Assembly: GCA_947502595.1 (NCBI GenBank)
Contig: CANNAM010000004.1
Span: 1 to 64,000, forward strand
Source of the DNA: an uncultured Marinicella sp.
GTDB taxonomy: Bacteria > Pseudomonadota > Gammaproteobacteria > Xanthomonadales > Marinicellaceae
Length of the DNA stretch: 64,000 bases
Reading direction: 5' to 3'
The notes under the pieces were generated by a model. That model was not told the DNA's origin. It did no database searches and saw nothing but the letters and a program-made list of their open reading frames with translations. Shown piece after piece: positions 44,485 to 54,026 of the stretch (position 1 is the first letter of the stretch; each line of letters starts with the position of its first letter). A program made the position numbers and the translations under genes.

Positions 44485-46065
44485 TTGGAAAAATTTGACT
44501 ACATTGTGGTCGGTGCGGGCTCAGCAGGTTGTGTGCTGGCCAACCGACTGAGCGCAGATGGCCAACATTCGGTGTTGTTGATTGAAGCGGGTGGTACCGA
44601 TTGGAACCCGTTCATTCACATGCCAGCTGGCTTGGCTAAACTGGTCGGTTTTAAGTCCATCAATTGGAACTATGAAACGGCACCAGAACCACAGTTAAAT
44701 AACCGCCAGTTGTATTGGCCGCGGGGCAAGGTATTGGGTGGTTCATCATCCATCAATGCCATGTGCTATTGTCGTGGTCACCGCAAAGATTACGACCATT
44801 GGCAGGACTTGGGTAACCCAGGTTGGGGCAGTGTGGATGTGTTGCCTTACTTCATGAAAAGTGAAGACAACCAGCGTTTGAACAATGAATTTCACCGCAG
44901 TGGGGGTTTGTTGTCAGTGGCTGACCTTAAATACACCAATCCTTTGAGTGGGGTGTTTATCGATGCTGCCGAAGAAGTGGGTTATACGCGCACCGATGAT
45001 TTCAACGGCCTGCGTCAACGCGGAGTCGGCTACTATCAGGTCACGCAAAAAAATGGCCAACGCCATTCCACCGCTGAAGCTTTCTTGAAGCCAGCCAAAA
45101 GCCGATCTAACTTAACCGTGTGGACCAAAACGCTGGCCCATAAAGTGCTGTTAGCCGATAAAAAAGCCACTGGCTTGTTGGTCGAGCGCAAGGGTAAGGT
45201 TTTTGCGGTACAAGCCAATAAGGAAGTTATTCTATCTGGTGGCGCAATCAATTCGCCACAGTTGTTGATGCTTTCAGGCATTGGTGTGGCTGCAGAGTTG
45301 GCTGAACATGGCATCGAATGTCAGCATGAGTTGCCGGGTGTAGGGAAAAACTTACAGGACCATTTGGATGTATGCTTGGTGCAAGCTTGCAGTCAAAAAA
45401 TCACATATGACACCATCAGTGAAGTACTTTCTGGCTTGAAATATTGGCTGTTCAAACAAGGTCCGGGCACTTCCAATGTGGCCGAAGCTGGGGCTTTTTT
45501 ACAAAGCTCATTGGCGGATGATGACCGCCCAGACCTGCAATTTCATTTTGTCCCAGCCATCCTCGATGACCATGGGCGCAACCGCATTAAGGGCAGTGGT
45601 TACACTTTGCATATGTGTGTGCTCAGGCCTGAAAGTCGGGGGCAAATCACTTTGCAATCCGCCGATCCTAAACAACAACCGCACATCCAAGCCAATTACT
45701 TGGCTGTTGAACATGATTTGCAACTGATGGTAGAAGGCTTCAAAATCCAGCGCAAAATATTCAGTGCAACGGCATTTGATCCGTACCGTGACAGCGAAAT
45801 ATTTCCAGGCAGCGACACCCAGAGTGATGCCGAAATCATCGAATTCATTCGCCGCAAAGCCGAGTCAATTTACCACCCAATTGGTACCTGTAAGATGGGC
45901 AGTGATGTTATGGCAGTGGTCGATCAAAACCTGAAAGTACACGGCATCGAAGGTTTGCGGGTGGTGGATGCTTCGGTGATGCCAACTTTGGTTTCAGGCA
46001 ACACCAATGCGCCGACCATCATGATGGCAGAAAAGATCAGCGACCATGTATTGAGCCGCGCATGA
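44485..46065 (+). CDS. GMC family FAD oxidoreductase (choline dehydrogenase-like)
   Basis: A 526-residue flavoenzyme starting at a TTG codon that places the FAD dinucleotide motif YIVVGAGSAGCVLANRLS at residue 5, as usual. GGSSSINAMCYCRGH is GMC signature 1 and the GGAINSPQLLMLSGIG region signature 2. The C-terminal active-site His lies in YHPIGTCKMG, with NTNAPTIMMAEK closing the FAD site. It oxidises an alcohol to an aldehyde; the substrate could be choline or an aliphatic alcohol. It ends 4 nt before the peptide-type ABC permease genes, suggesting one operon. Confidence 0.88.
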   Translation: MEKFDYIVVGAGSAGCVLANRLSADGQHSVLLIEAGGTDWNPFIHMPAGLAKLVGFKSINWNYETAPEPQLNNRQLYWPRGKVLGGSSSINAMCYCRGHRKDYDHWQDLGNPGWGSVDVLPYFMKSEDNQRLNNEFHRSGGLLSVADLKYTNPLSGVFIDAAEEVGYTRTDDFNGLRQRGVGYYQVTQKNGQRHSTAEAFLKPAKSRSNLTVWTKTLAHKVLLADKKATGLLVERKGKVFAVQANKEVILSGGAINSPQLLMLSGIGVAAELAEHGIECQHELPGVGKNLQDHLDVCLVQACSQKITYDTISEVLSGLKYWLFKQGPGTSNVAEAGAFLQSSLADDDRPDLQFHFVPAILDDHGRNRIKGSGYTLHMCVLRPESRGQITLQSADPKQQPHIQANYLAVEHDLQLMVEGFKIQRKIFSATAFDPYRDSEIFPGSDTQSDAEIIEFIRRKAESIYHPIGTCKMGSDVMAVVDQNLKVHGIEGLRVVDASVMPTLVSGNTNAPTIMMAEKISDHVLSRA

Positions 46066-46069
46066 TGCA

Positions 46070-47014
46070 ATGATGCGCCTGTTGGTCACCAGACTGTTGT
46101 GGGGCATACCCGTGTTGTGGTTGATTTTGACCCTCACCTTTTTTTTATTACGTGCGGCCCCTGGCGGGCCTTTTGATCAAGAGCGGGAGTTGTCTCCAGA
46201 GTTGACCGCCTTGATTGCTGAAAAGTACCAGTTAGATCAACCTTTATTGGCGCAATATTCAAGTTATTTAACCGCCACCATTCAGGGGGATTTAGGGCCC
46301 TCGTTCCAGTACAGTGATTACTCCGTTAACCAGTTGATTGCCCTGGGCTTGCCGGTGTCATTAAAACTGGGTTTGTATGCCCTGTGTTTGGCCTTGGTGT
46401 TGGGTGTTTTACTTGGTATGGTGGCCGCCTTGTATGCCAATAAGTGGCCTGATTTGGTGGCCATGTTACTGGCGGTGATTGGCATCAGCACGCCTAATTT
46501 TGTGATAGCACCGTTGTTGATTGTGGCTTTGGCCGTGAACTTGGGTTGGCTGCCTGTGGGTGGTTGGTCAGGTGGGCAGTGGCACTACATGGTGTTGCCA
46601 GTTTTGACTTTGAGTTTGCCTTATGTGGCGGCTATAGCCAGATTGGTGCGGGCGGGTTTGTTGGAAGTTTTGAATCAGCCTTACATCCGCACCGCTCGAG
46701 CCAAAGGTTTGTCGTCGTTTGGCGTGGTGTTCAAACATGCCTTGCGCCCTGCATTGATGCCAGTGGTCAGTTATTTAGGACCGGCAGCGGTGGGTTTGCT
46801 GACAGGTTCGGTGGTGATTGAACAAATATTTGGTATCCCCGGCTTGGGGCGGTATTTTGTTCAGGGTGCTTTGAATCGTGATTACACCTTGGTATTGGGG
46901 GTGGTGTTGGTGATTGGTTTGATGATGTTGTTGTTCAATCTGCTGGTCGATGTCTTGTACCGCTGGTTAGACCCAAGAGTGGGGCGCGCCACCAACAACA
47001 GGGCGCTGAGCTGA
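46070..47014 (+). CDS. oppB: Opp/Dpp-type ABC transporter permease, B subunit
   Basis: A 314-residue permease with six helices. RAAPGGPFDQERELSPE is the OppB/DppB N-terminal loop, and TARAKGLSSFGVVFKHALRPALMPVVS the EAA motif that contacts the ATPases. GSVVIEQIFGIPGLGRYFVQGALNRDY is diagnostic of peptide-type B subunits. Two adjacent Met codons (46070 and 46073) can serve as start. The partner genes follow, but no substrate-binding protein gene is present. Confidence 0.9.
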   Translation: MMRLLVTRLLWGIPVLWLILTLTFFLLRAAPGGPFDQERELSPELTALIAEKYQLDQPLLAQYSSYLTATIQGDLGPSFQYSDYSVNQLIALGLPVSLKLGLYALCLALVLGVLLGMVAALYANKWPDLVAMLLAVIGISTPNFVIAPLLIVALAVNLGWLPVGGWSGGQWHYMVLPVLTLSLPYVAAIARLVRAGLLEVLNQPYIRTARAKGLSSFGVVFKHALRPALMPVVSYLGPAAVGLLTGSVVIEQIFGIPGLGRYFVQGALNRDYTLVLGVVLVIGLMMLLFNLLVDVLYRWLDPRVGRATNNRALS

Positions 47015-47817
47015 TGAAGCTGAAATTGGGTGCAGGTCTGTTGTTGGTGATCGCTTTGGTGGTATTGATTGGCCCCATGTTTGCTGCCTTTGATGCTGAA
47101 ACCATCCATTGGGATGATATGGCGGTGGCGCCTGATGCGGTGTATTGGATGGGCACCGATGTGATGGGTCGTGATTTATTCATTCGCACCTTACAAGGTG
47201 GCCGCGTGTCACTGATGGTTGGATTGTTGGCCACAATGGTGAGTGTGTTCATTGGGGTGTCATATGGCATGTTGGCAGGCTATATGGGTGCCAGTACGGA
47301 CGCCATTATGATGCGTACAGTAGATGTGCTTTATGCCTTGCCATTTTTATTTTTGGTGATTTTGTTGATGGCATTTTTCGGTCAGCAACTGTGGTTGTTA
47401 TTTGCTGCCATTGGTGGTTATTTGTGGCTCGACATGGCGCGCATCGTCAGGGGCCAAACCATGGCACTCAAAGCCCAGGAATTCGTTGAAGCGGCACATG
47501 CAATTGGCCAACAAAAACGCGCCATATTGGTTAAGCACATCTTGCCAAACCTGCGTGGGGTGGTCATTGTGTACGCCACTTTAACGGTTCCGCAAGTCAT
47601 TATGATTGAATCATTTTTAAGCTTTTTAGGGCTCGGCGTACAAGAGCCGATGACCTCTTGGGGGGCTTTGGTTAATGAAGGTGCGGATAATATGGACTTG
47701 GCGCCTTGGTCATTGTGGTTTCCTGCTTTATTTTTGTGCTTGACACTGGTAGGATTCAATTCAGTGGGGGATGGTCTCAGAGATCGCTGGGATCCTTCGA
47801 TGCAGAAATCAAAATAA
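47014..47817 (+). CDS. oppC: Opp/Dpp-type ABC transporter permease, C subunit
   Basis: A 267-residue permease overlapping the B subunit by one base (TGATG). HWDDMAVAPDAVYWMGTDVMGRDLFIRTLQGGRVSL is the C-subunit N-terminal region and VEAAHAIGQQKRAILVKHILPNL the EAA loop. It is about 30 residues shorter at the N-terminus than typical OppC, with only a short stretch before the first helix. Confidence 0.9.
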   Translation: MKLKLGAGLLLVIALVVLIGPMFAAFDAETIHWDDMAVAPDAVYWMGTDVMGRDLFIRTLQGGRVSLMVGLLATMVSVFIGVSYGMLAGYMGASTDAIMMRTVDVLYALPFLFLVILLMAFFGQQLWLLFAAIGGYLWLDMARIVRGQTMALKAQEFVEAAHAIGQQKRAILVKHILPNLRGVVIVYATLTVPQVIMIESFLSFLGLGVQEPMTSWGALVNEGADNMDLAPWSLWFPALFLCLTLVGFNSVGDGLRDRWDPSMQKSK

Positions 47818-47827
47818 GCTCAGCTCA

Positions 47828-49546
47828 ATGACCATACAATCAACTCAAGCCTTGTTAAGCATCAAAGATTTGTCGGTAGAATTCACTACCGATGCCGGTA
47901 CTGTTACCGCGGTAGATCGCCTGAGTTTTGCGGTTAATCCAGGGCAAACGGTCGGTCTGGTTGGTGAAAGTGGTTCAGGGAAATCAGTCACTGCACTTTC
48001 GATACTGGGTTTAATCCCACAACCGCCTGGCAAGATCACCGCCGGACAGATTGAATTTAATGGTACCGACTTACTGTCTTTGCCTGAGCGTCAATTGCGC
48101 AAGATTCGTGGCAACGACATTTCGATGGTTTTCCAAGAACCGATGACTTCTTTGAATCCGGTGTTTCGGGTTGGTTACCAAATCGCTGAAGTGCTGCGCT
48201 TGCATAAAAAAATGTCGAAAAAACAGGCCCTTAAAAGAACTGTCGAGTTAATGGATTGGGTCGGTATACCCGAACCACAGCGACGAGCCAGGTCTTACCC
48301 GCATGAACTTTCAGGTGGCCAAAAGCAACGGGTGATGATTGCCATGGCGATTGCTTGTGAGCCTAAATTATTGATTTGTGATGAGCCGACCACGGCTTTG
48401 GATGTGACCATTCAACAACAGGTATTGGAGCTGTTACAGCGCCTGCAGCGCGAAATGGACATGAGCATGTTATTCATCACCCATGATTTGGCAGTGATTG
48501 CTGATTTGGCCGATGAAGTGGTGGTGATGTACCGCAGCCAAAAAGTCGAACAAGCCAGCACCGAAAACATGTTTCGCCATCCTCAGCACCCTTACAGCAA
48601 AGGTCTGATGGCCTGTCGACCACAGTTACATGACAACCCGCGGCGGCTACTGACGGTGGCAGATTTTATGGCTGCAGATGGTCAGGAATTAAGCCCCACC
48701 GCGGAGCAACAAGCGCCACAGGTCAAAGTCGATAAATCCAGTCATCCCGTGTTACTTGAGGTCAAACAGCTGAAGACCTATTTCCCGATCAAGTCAGGCT
48801 TTTTTGGTCGCATCAAGTCGCATGTGAAGGCGGTAGATGACGTCAGCTTTACGGTCAAAAAAGGTGAGACCTTGGGTTTGGTCGGTGAATCTGGTTGTGG
48901 CAAAACCACGTTGGGCCGAACTGTTCTGAACCTACAAGCGGCAACAGCAGGTTCTGTGTTTTACGATGGCATTGATGTGTTTGCTCAAACCCCGACCGCC
49001 ATGCGGCATTTACGTTCTCGGATGCAAATCATCTTTCAGGACCCCTATGCCTCATTGAATCCACGGATGAGTGTGGGCCAAACCATCATAGAGCCGTTGT
49101 GTATCCATCAGCCACAGCTGAATAAACAGCAACGCTGGGAGCAGGCAGCAGCGCTGTTGCAGCAAGTGGGTTTGAACCCAGATCAGTTGAATCGTTACCC
49201 GCATGAATTTTCAGGCGGACAGCGACAGCGCATTGCCATTGCCCGTGCTTTGGCGGTTAAACCCGAGTTCATTGTTTGTGATGAGTCGGTGTCGGCCTTG
49301 GATGTTTCGGTACAAGCCCAGGTGTTGAACTTGTTGCTGGATTTACAGCAACAACATGATTTGACCTACATCTTTATTTCCCATGATTTATCGGTGGTGA
49401 ACTTCATTGCTGATCGGGTAGGGGTGATGAACCAAGGCAAAATTGTCGAGTTGAACAGTGCCGAAGAAATCTACCGCAACCCACAAAATCCATACACCCA
49501 AAAATTACTCGACGCCATTCCCAAAGGCGAGCCCAAAAGCATCTGA
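47828..49546 (+). CDS. Fused OppD-OppF double ABC ATPase
   Basis: A 572-residue protein made of two ATPase domains. The first half has Walker [13 protein letters not shown], signature LSGGQKQR and Walker [13 protein letters not shown]. The second, from about residue 300, has [19 protein letters not shown] and [12 protein letters not shown]. In E. coli OppD and OppF are separate; fused forms (YejF, GsiA type) are common for peptide or glutathione importers. The ATG at 47828 is used; a start at 47771 lies in the permease gene. The next gene overlaps its stop by one base. Confidence 0.93.
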   Translation: MTIQSTQALLSIKDLSVEFTTDAGTVTAVDRLSFAVNPGQTVGLVGESGSGKSVTALSILGLIPQPPGKITAGQIEFNGTDLLSLPERQLRKIRGNDISMVFQEPMTSLNPVFRVGYQIAEVLRLHKKMSKKQALKRTVELMDWVGIPEPQRRARSYPHELSGGQKQRVMIAMAIACEPKLLICDEPTTALDVTIQQQVLELLQRLQREMDMSMLFITHDLAVIADLADEVVVMYRSQKVEQASTENMFRHPQHPYSKGLMACRPQLHDNPRRLLTVADFMAADGQELSPTAEQQAPQVKVDKSSHPVLLEVKQLKTYFPIKSGFFGRIKSHVKAVDDVSFTVKKGETLGLVGESGCGKTTLGRTVLNLQAATAGSVFYDGIDVFAQTPTAMRHLRSRMQIIFQDPYASLNPRMSVGQTIIEPLCIHQPQLNKQQRWEQAAALLQQVGLNPDQLNRYPHEFSGGQRQRIAIARALAVKPEFIVCDESVSALDVSVQAQVLNLLLDLQQQHDLTYIFISHDLSVVNFIADRVGVMNQGKIVELNSAEEIYRNPQNPYTQKLLDAIPKGEPKSI

Positions 49547-50052
49547 TGCGGTTGATTACCCCAAGCAGTCGGTACCATGCCAGTTATTTGAGTTACATTG
49601 AAGAACTGGGTGATGAAGAACGTTACCCTTTTCCTTTGGATTTTGAGCACCATGATTTTACCGCGATGCTTGCCAGAATTCGGCAGTTTGAACAGGGCAT
49701 TAATTTACCTGTTGGCGTTGTGCCAAGTTCCACTTATTGGTTGGTTAAAAGCCATGAAATCATTGGTGTAGCAAATTTAAGGCACCAGTTGAATGAGCAG
49801 CTTAAACAAGCTGGTGGTCACATAGGTCTGGGTATCAGGCCATCATTCAGAGGCCGAAAACTAAGTATTCAGCTTTTAAAGCTGACCCTAAAGCAAGCGG
49901 CTAACAAAGGCATTAAAGCAGTGCATGTGCATTGTTACCGTGATAACCTGGCTTCTGCGCGCATGATTGTGGCGGCGGGTGGTCAACTTGATTCTGAGTT
50001 GTCGTCAACCGCTGGCCAAGTCGTACAGCGCTACATCATTAAACAGTACTGA
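49546..50052 (+). CDS. GNAT family N-acetyltransferase
   Basis: A 168-residue protein. HIGLGIRPSFRGRKLSIQLLKLTL is the acetyl-CoA binding motif A (with RGRKLS in place of the usual RGKGLG), preceded by VANLRHQLNE and followed by HCYRDNLASARMIVAAGG. It is closest to the YkwB-like GNATs with an N-terminal LITPS start. It is coupled to the ABC ATPase (TGATG), so it probably acts on the imported compound; that is inference. Confidence 0.85.
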   Translation: MRLITPSSRYHASYLSYIEELGDEERYPFPLDFEHHDFTAMLARIRQFEQGINLPVGVVPSSTYWLVKSHEIIGVANLRHQLNEQLKQAGGHIGLGIRPSFRGRKLSIQLLKLTLKQAANKGIKAVHVHCYRDNLASARMIVAAGGQLDSELSSTAGQVVQRYIIKQY

Positions 50053-50139
50053 CTGCCTTGCAGTTTGGCCACTCTTTTGTGTCGTTGTGGCTTAAGCAAG
50101 GATGAACAACCAATGGCGCTGAGCTGCGTAACACAACCA

Positions 50140-50164
50140 GATACTTGTAGAAGATACTTGTAGA
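50140..50164. repeat. 12-bp direct repeat upstream of the SRAP-umuD genes
   Basis: GATACTTGTAGA occurs at 50140-50151 and again at 50153-50164, 13 bp apart, about 65-90 bp before the SRAP start. Two copies on one face would fit a dimeric regulator. I find no LexA-type CTGT-N8-ACAG box in this gap. Confidence 0.6.
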
Positions 50165-50229
50165 CAGGCAACAAATAATTCAGCACTGCTTTTGGTTTTC
50201 TTGCTGGGTTTTTTGTTTATAATTGAATC

Positions 50230-50886
50230 ATGTGTGGTGCTTACAACGTAATCAATAATCCTTTTACTGAGTCGATAACGACTGAGTTGGGTGTGCCAGC
50301 GGTTGAAACCAGGGGCATCAGGACGCCAGCGTCAATGATTCAAATTGTCACTGAAGACCGACAAGGGCGTTATTTGGAAGAGGCCAAATGGTGGTTACTT
50401 TTGGGTCCTGATGGTAAGCCCAATTACCAGTACGCCACTTTCAACAGCCGGTATGATAAATTGTTTTCATCCAGGCTGACCAAAGGCTTGTTTCAAACTT
50501 CACGTTGTTTGATGCCGGCTTCCAGTTTCATCGAAGGTCAAGATAAGCAGTACCATGAAATCACCTCGGAACGGGGCGCTTTGGCCTTGGCGGGGATTTA
50601 TAAAACTTATCAGATCGCTGGTGAAACCCTCACCACAGCCTCTATAATTACCTGTCCTGGGAATGCCAAGCTTGAGGCCATTCACCGCAAATCAATCCCG
50701 CTGATGATTGATGTCGATGACACTGACTTGGTTGATATGTGGCTGGACCCAGGCATGACCAACAGCGAGGCATTCAGGCCCTTGTTGAACGAAAAAATAC
50801 CGTTTAACTTGGTTGCCACCCCGATACAAGGTGCCCGTAATTTAGCGCCCAGAGATGAACCCATTGAGGTAACCGCAGATGAGTAA
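50230..50886 (+). CDS. SRAP (HMCES/YedK-like) DNA-protein crosslink protein
   Basis: A 218-residue SRAP-domain protein. Cys2, exposed after Met removal, forms the thiazolidine link to abasic sites in single-stranded DNA. N72 (FNSR), E102 (SSFIEG) and H152 (EAIHRKSIPLMI) complete the conserved active site. It protects abasic sites from cleavage during replication. The gene overlaps umuD by 8 nt, a linkage with SOS mutagenesis genes that has been described for SRAP genes in general. Confidence 0.92.
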   Translation: MCGAYNVINNPFTESITTELGVPAVETRGIRTPASMIQIVTEDRQGRYLEEAKWWLLLGPDGKPNYQYATFNSRYDKLFSSRLTKGLFQTSRCLMPASSFIEGQDKQYHEITSERGALALAGIYKTYQIAGETLTTASIITCPGNAKLEAIHRKSIPLMIDVDDTDLVDMWLDPGMTNSEAFRPLLNEKIPFNLVATPIQGARNLAPRDEPIEVTADE

Positions 50887-51298
50887 AGTAACTTTAATCA
50901 AACCACTGACTTCCCGGGTCGAATTGCCTTTGTATGAGTCTAAGGTGCCGGCTGGCTTTCCATCACCGGCCACTGAATATTTGGGTGACACTTTAGACCT
51001 GAATGATTACCTGATCAACAACAAAACTGCCACTTTTTTTGCCAAAGTGGAGGGGGATTCGATGATTGGTGCAGGTATTTTTGAAGGTGATTTGATTGTT
51101 ATTGATCGTTCCATCAATCCCAGCCACAACAGCATCGTGGTGGCGGTAATTGATGATGAATTCACGGTCAAGCGCTTACACATGAAGGATGGCATTGAGC
51201 TGCGCCCCGAAAACCCTGCCTACCAACCAATCAAAGTCTGCGGTGAAATTGAAATGCGCATCTGGGGCGTGGTCACCAGCATCGTTCGCAAGTTATGA
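50879..51298 (+). CDS. umuD: UmuD-like SOS mutagenesis protein
   Basis: A 139-residue S24 peptidase-like protein. Cleavage is expected at A25-G26 in PAGFPSPA; the E. coli site is Cys-Gly. The Ser-Lys dyad is S61 (EGDSMIG) and K98 (FTVKRLH). RecA-stimulated self-cleavage gives the UmuD' that activates UmuC. Length matches E. coli UmuD. It starts inside the SRAP stop (ATGAGTAA) and is separated from umuC by a small membrane-protein gene. Confidence 0.95.
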   Translation: MSKVTLIKPLTSRVELPLYESKVPAGFPSPATEYLGDTLDLNDYLINNKTATFFAKVEGDSMIGAGIFEGDLIVIDRSINPSHNSIVVAVIDDEFTVKRLHMKDGIELRPENPAYQPIKVCGEIEMRIWGVVTSIVRKL

Positions 51299-51336
51299 AA
51301 TGGCGTTAAAGCTTTACTTATAGCGAATTGATTCAA

Positions 51337-51630
51337 ATGGTTGATCTTAAAATTATTTTTTCTGTGGTTGTTACCTGGTTGGTTTTCTGGCATTTGATTT
51401 ATGTGAAAGTTTTGCAAAAAATTAGACCATTGGCTGTAGTTGCCATCAGCTTGCATGTCCTGTTGCTTTGGCTGTTGATCAGTTTACTTTTTTATTGGGT
51501 GTACCTGCAATCTGTTGCCTTGTTTTGGTGGCTGGTTCTCGGTGTGATTTTTCAGTTGGGGTATTTGATTCGTGTCATTGCCAAAAATGAAGCATACAAG
51601 GATGGGCTCCGCCCATCAAAATTTAATTAA
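51337..51630 (+). CDS. Small three-helix membrane protein of unknown function between umuD and umuC
   Basis: About 97 residues from the ATG at 51337; a TTG at 51328 is in frame. Three hydrophobic segments (IIFSVVVTWLVFWHLIYVKV; AVVAISLHVLLLWLLISLLF; SVALFWWLVLGVIFQLGYLI) fill nearly the whole chain. It starts 39 nt after the umuD stop. The C-terminal codons overlap a GATGGGC/GCCCATC hairpin. The gene is open and well formed, but I know no family for it. Confidence 0.55.
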   Translation: MVDLKIIFSVVVTWLVFWHLIYVKVLQKIRPLAVVAISLHVLLLWLLISLLFYWVYLQSVALFWWLVLGVIFQLGYLIRVIAKNEAYKDGLRPSKFN

Positions 51631-51737
51631 ATGCTTTAATTTGAATATTCGGTTGTTGTAGGCCATGTAAGTAACAACATCCTAAAAACCAATTGGCTTC
51701 CTTAAGTGAGTCTGGTGATGGGCAGAGCCCACCCTAC
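51601..51737. repeat. Paired GGGC/GCCC hairpins upstream of umuC
   Basis: GATGGGC TCC GCCCATC at 51601-51617 forms a 7-bp stem. A related TGGGC AGA GCCCA lies at 51719-51731. About 115 bp separate them. They may be remnants of a dispersed repeat or weak terminators between the small membrane protein gene and umuC. Confidence 0.5.
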
Positions 51738-51782
51738 TTCAAATATTTAAAAATCACTTCTCACATTTCGCGAAAGGAGGGT

Positions 51783-51800
51783 ATGATAATTACCCCATGA
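51783..51800 (+). other. Five-codon mini-ORF overlapping the umuC start
   Basis: ATG ATA ATT ACC CCA TGA lies just after a strong AAGGAGG (51774-51780), and its stop overlaps the umuC ATG at 51797. The AAGGAGG is only 2 nt from this ATG and 16 nt from that of umuC, outside normal spacing for both. Translation of umuC could depend on termination-reinitiation here. It may also be chance. Confidence 0.3.
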
Positions 51801-53056
51801 TTGCTTTGTGTGACGTCAATAATTTCTATGTGTCCTGTGAGCGGGTGTTTAACCCGGCGCTGGAGAACAGACCTGTCATCGTATTATCGAATAATGACGG
51901 TTGTGCGGTGGCGCGCTCCAATGAAGTGAAAGATTTGGGTATCAAGATGGGTGCGCCTTTGCACCAGATTCAAGATTTGATCAAGCAACACAACATCGCG
52001 GTGTTTTCATCCAATTATATATTGTATGGTGACATGTCACATCGGGTTGATGACATCATTGCTTTGTACAGTGATCAGATTGAAAATTACAGCATCGATG
52101 AGTCGTTCATTCGTTTTGCTGGCTTTGGGTATTTGGATTTAACCAAGCACTGCCAAAAGCTGGTTAAACAGATTCAGCAGTGGCTGGGTTTACCGGTTTG
52201 TGTGGGCATAGCGCCATCGAAAACATTGGCTAAAATCGCCAATCATTACGCTAAAAGTCTTAAAGTGAATGGTAACGTGCTCGAACTCTCTAGTGATTAC
52301 CACATCAAACAAGCCTTGGCACATTTACCAGTGGGTGAAATTTGGGGCATTGGTCGGCGTTTGTCAACACAGTTGAATTCAATCGGTATTGAAACCGCGT
52401 TACAACTGCGAGAAGCTGATCGCAAAACTTTGCGTAAACGCTTTTCTGTCAATATGGAACGTACCATCATGGAGCTGCGTGGCGTGTCCTGCATTGAGTT
52501 TGATGCCGATCCAGAGAAGAAAAAAGAGATCGTTTGCACCCGCTCATTTGGACAAAAATCCAGTGATTACCAGTTACTCAAAGAAGCGGCGGCTTACCAT
52601 GTCAGCCGTGCTTGTGTGACCTTGCGCCAACAACAGTCGGTGGCGCAATGTTTAACTGTTGGTATCAAGACCAACCCTTTCAGTCAACGCGACCAACAAT
52701 ACAGCAACTCAATCACCATCCAGCTGCCCCAACCCAGTGACTTTACCGGTCATTTCTTGGCTGCGGCCAGCCATGCCTTGAAGCGGATTTTTAAACCGGG
52801 TTTCCAATACAAAAAAGTCGGCATCATGCTGTCTAATTTATCTGATATCGATTCAGTGCAACAAGACCTGTTCAATTCACAGCCGGTGTCCAACAAAAAT
52901 CAGCACCTGATGCAGGTGATGGATCAAATCAATGACCGCTACGGCAAAGGCAAACTCAGAAGCGGTACCGAAGGTTTCGCTAAGCAGTGGGTGATGCGTT
53001 CAGACAGAAAGTCCAGTGAATACACCACCAACTGGGAACAGCTGTTTAAAGTTTAA
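51797..53056 (+). CDS. umuC: UmuC, DNA polymerase V catalytic subunit
   Basis: A 419-residue Y-family polymerase. It begins [20 protein letters not shown] with catalytic D6, matching E. coli UmuC's start, and has the YSIDESF motif with the other catalytic acids near residues 100-105. The helix-hairpin-helix region and little finger follow. It carries out error-prone translesion synthesis with UmuD'. The best ribosome site lies 16 nt from the ATG, and no in-frame start lies nearer. It is convergent with lepB, 15 bp apart. Confidence 0.95.
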   Translation: MIALCDVNNFYVSCERVFNPALENRPVIVLSNNDGCAVARSNEVKDLGIKMGAPLHQIQDLIKQHNIAVFSSNYILYGDMSHRVDDIIALYSDQIENYSIDESFIRFAGFGYLDLTKHCQKLVKQIQQWLGLPVCVGIAPSKTLAKIANHYAKSLKVNGNVLELSSDYHIKQALAHLPVGEIWGIGRRLSTQLNSIGIETALQLREADRKTLRKRFSVNMERTIMELRGVSCIEFDADPEKKKEIVCTRSFGQKSSDYQLLKEAAAYHVSRACVTLRQQQSVAQCLTVGIKTNPFSQRDQQYSNSITIQLPQPSDFTGHFLAAASHALKRIFKPGFQYKKVGIMLSNLSDIDSVQQDLFNSQPVSNKNQHLMQVMDQINDRYGKGKLRSGTEGFAKQWVMRSDRKSSEYTTNWEQLFKV

Positions 53057-53071
53057 ACGGCTCAGGCAGCA

Positions 53072-53875
53072 TCAAAGTGCCGTACCAATGCGTTTTAAGC
53101 CCTCAATAAAAGCACTGGGTCGCCAATGCATCCAGATGCGTTCGGCTTTACCAACAATGTTACGTGCTGGAATCAATCCCCAAACCCGACTGTCGGCACT
53201 GAAATCGCGGTTATCACCCATGGCGAAATAATGGCCTTCGGGTACGGTCAAATCAGTGAATTGAAAAGTCCGGTGGATGCGATTTGAATGCAAGATGCTG
53301 TGCTCAGTTTGGCCAGTAGTAACGGTTTCACGGTACAGGCCATTGGGATTGATGTCATCATGTATGCCTAAATAAGCGCCTTGGGATTGTGTTTCAAGCA
53401 AGCGGCCGTTGATGAACAATTGCTTGCTGCTTTGGTCATACCGAAGGTGATCACCAGGTACACCAATGACCCGTTTAATCACATCTGTGGCAGGGTCTTC
53501 GACTGAGCGGAACACCAGCACATCGCCACGTTCAGGTGTGCCCGTTGCAATCAAGGTGTTGTGGAACACCGGCATTTTGATGCCATAAGCGGCCTTGTTG
53601 ACGTAAATGAAATCCCCGGTTAATAAGGTTGGCATCATTGAAGAAGAGGGGATGCGGAACGGTTCAACAGCAAAAGAGCGCACCGAAAGCACCAAAAAAA
53701 GCAACGGAAAAAAGCCGCCAACCGTGGCCAAGTAGCGCAAATGACGCTTGTTGTTGCGCCGTTCACGGAGGGGTGGTTGGTTGAACTTAGTGAACAACCA
53801 AGCCGCCAGTGTTAAAAATGTGCCAATAAATAAAAACACTTCATAGTCCCAATGAAAATCATTCATACCAATCAC
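53072..53875 (-). CDS. lepB: Signal peptidase I
   Basis: A 267-residue inner-membrane serine protease that removes Sec and Tat signal peptides. Two N-terminal membrane segments precede the catalytic Ser S79 in SSSMMPTL; the Lys is K134 in DVIKRVIGVPGD. GDNRDFSADSRVWG is the conserved box E. lepA and rnc, its usual partners, are absent from this window, so the gene seems detached. Confidence 0.95.
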   Translation of the reverse strand: MIGMNDFHWDYEVFLFIGTFLTLAAWLFTKFNQPPLRERRNNKRHLRYLATVGGFFPLLFLVLSVRSFAVEPFRIPSSSMMPTLLTGDFIYVNKAAYGIKMPVFHNTLIATGTPERGDVLVFRSVEDPATDVIKRVIGVPGDHLRYDQSSKQLFINGRLLETQSQGAYLGIHDDINPNGLYRETVTTGQTEHSILHSNRIHRTFQFTDLTVPEGHYFAMGDNRDFSADSRVWGLIPARNIVGKAERIWMHWRPSAFIEGLKRIGTAL

Positions 53876-54026
53876 CTTTGTTGTTTAACAGTGGGTTTAT
53901 AGAGCAATCAATTCAGCAAAGGTTCGCTGCAGCAACAGAAAAACTGCAAAACCTGACTAATGGCACAGCTGGCAGAATCAAGGGTCTTGGTTGTGTTGGT
54001 ATCAACAAAACAGTTATACTCAAATC

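Noticed and set aside
50053-50229. LexA box before the SRAP gene
   Set aside because: No CTGT-N8-ACAG or close variant was found; only a direct repeat of another sequence.
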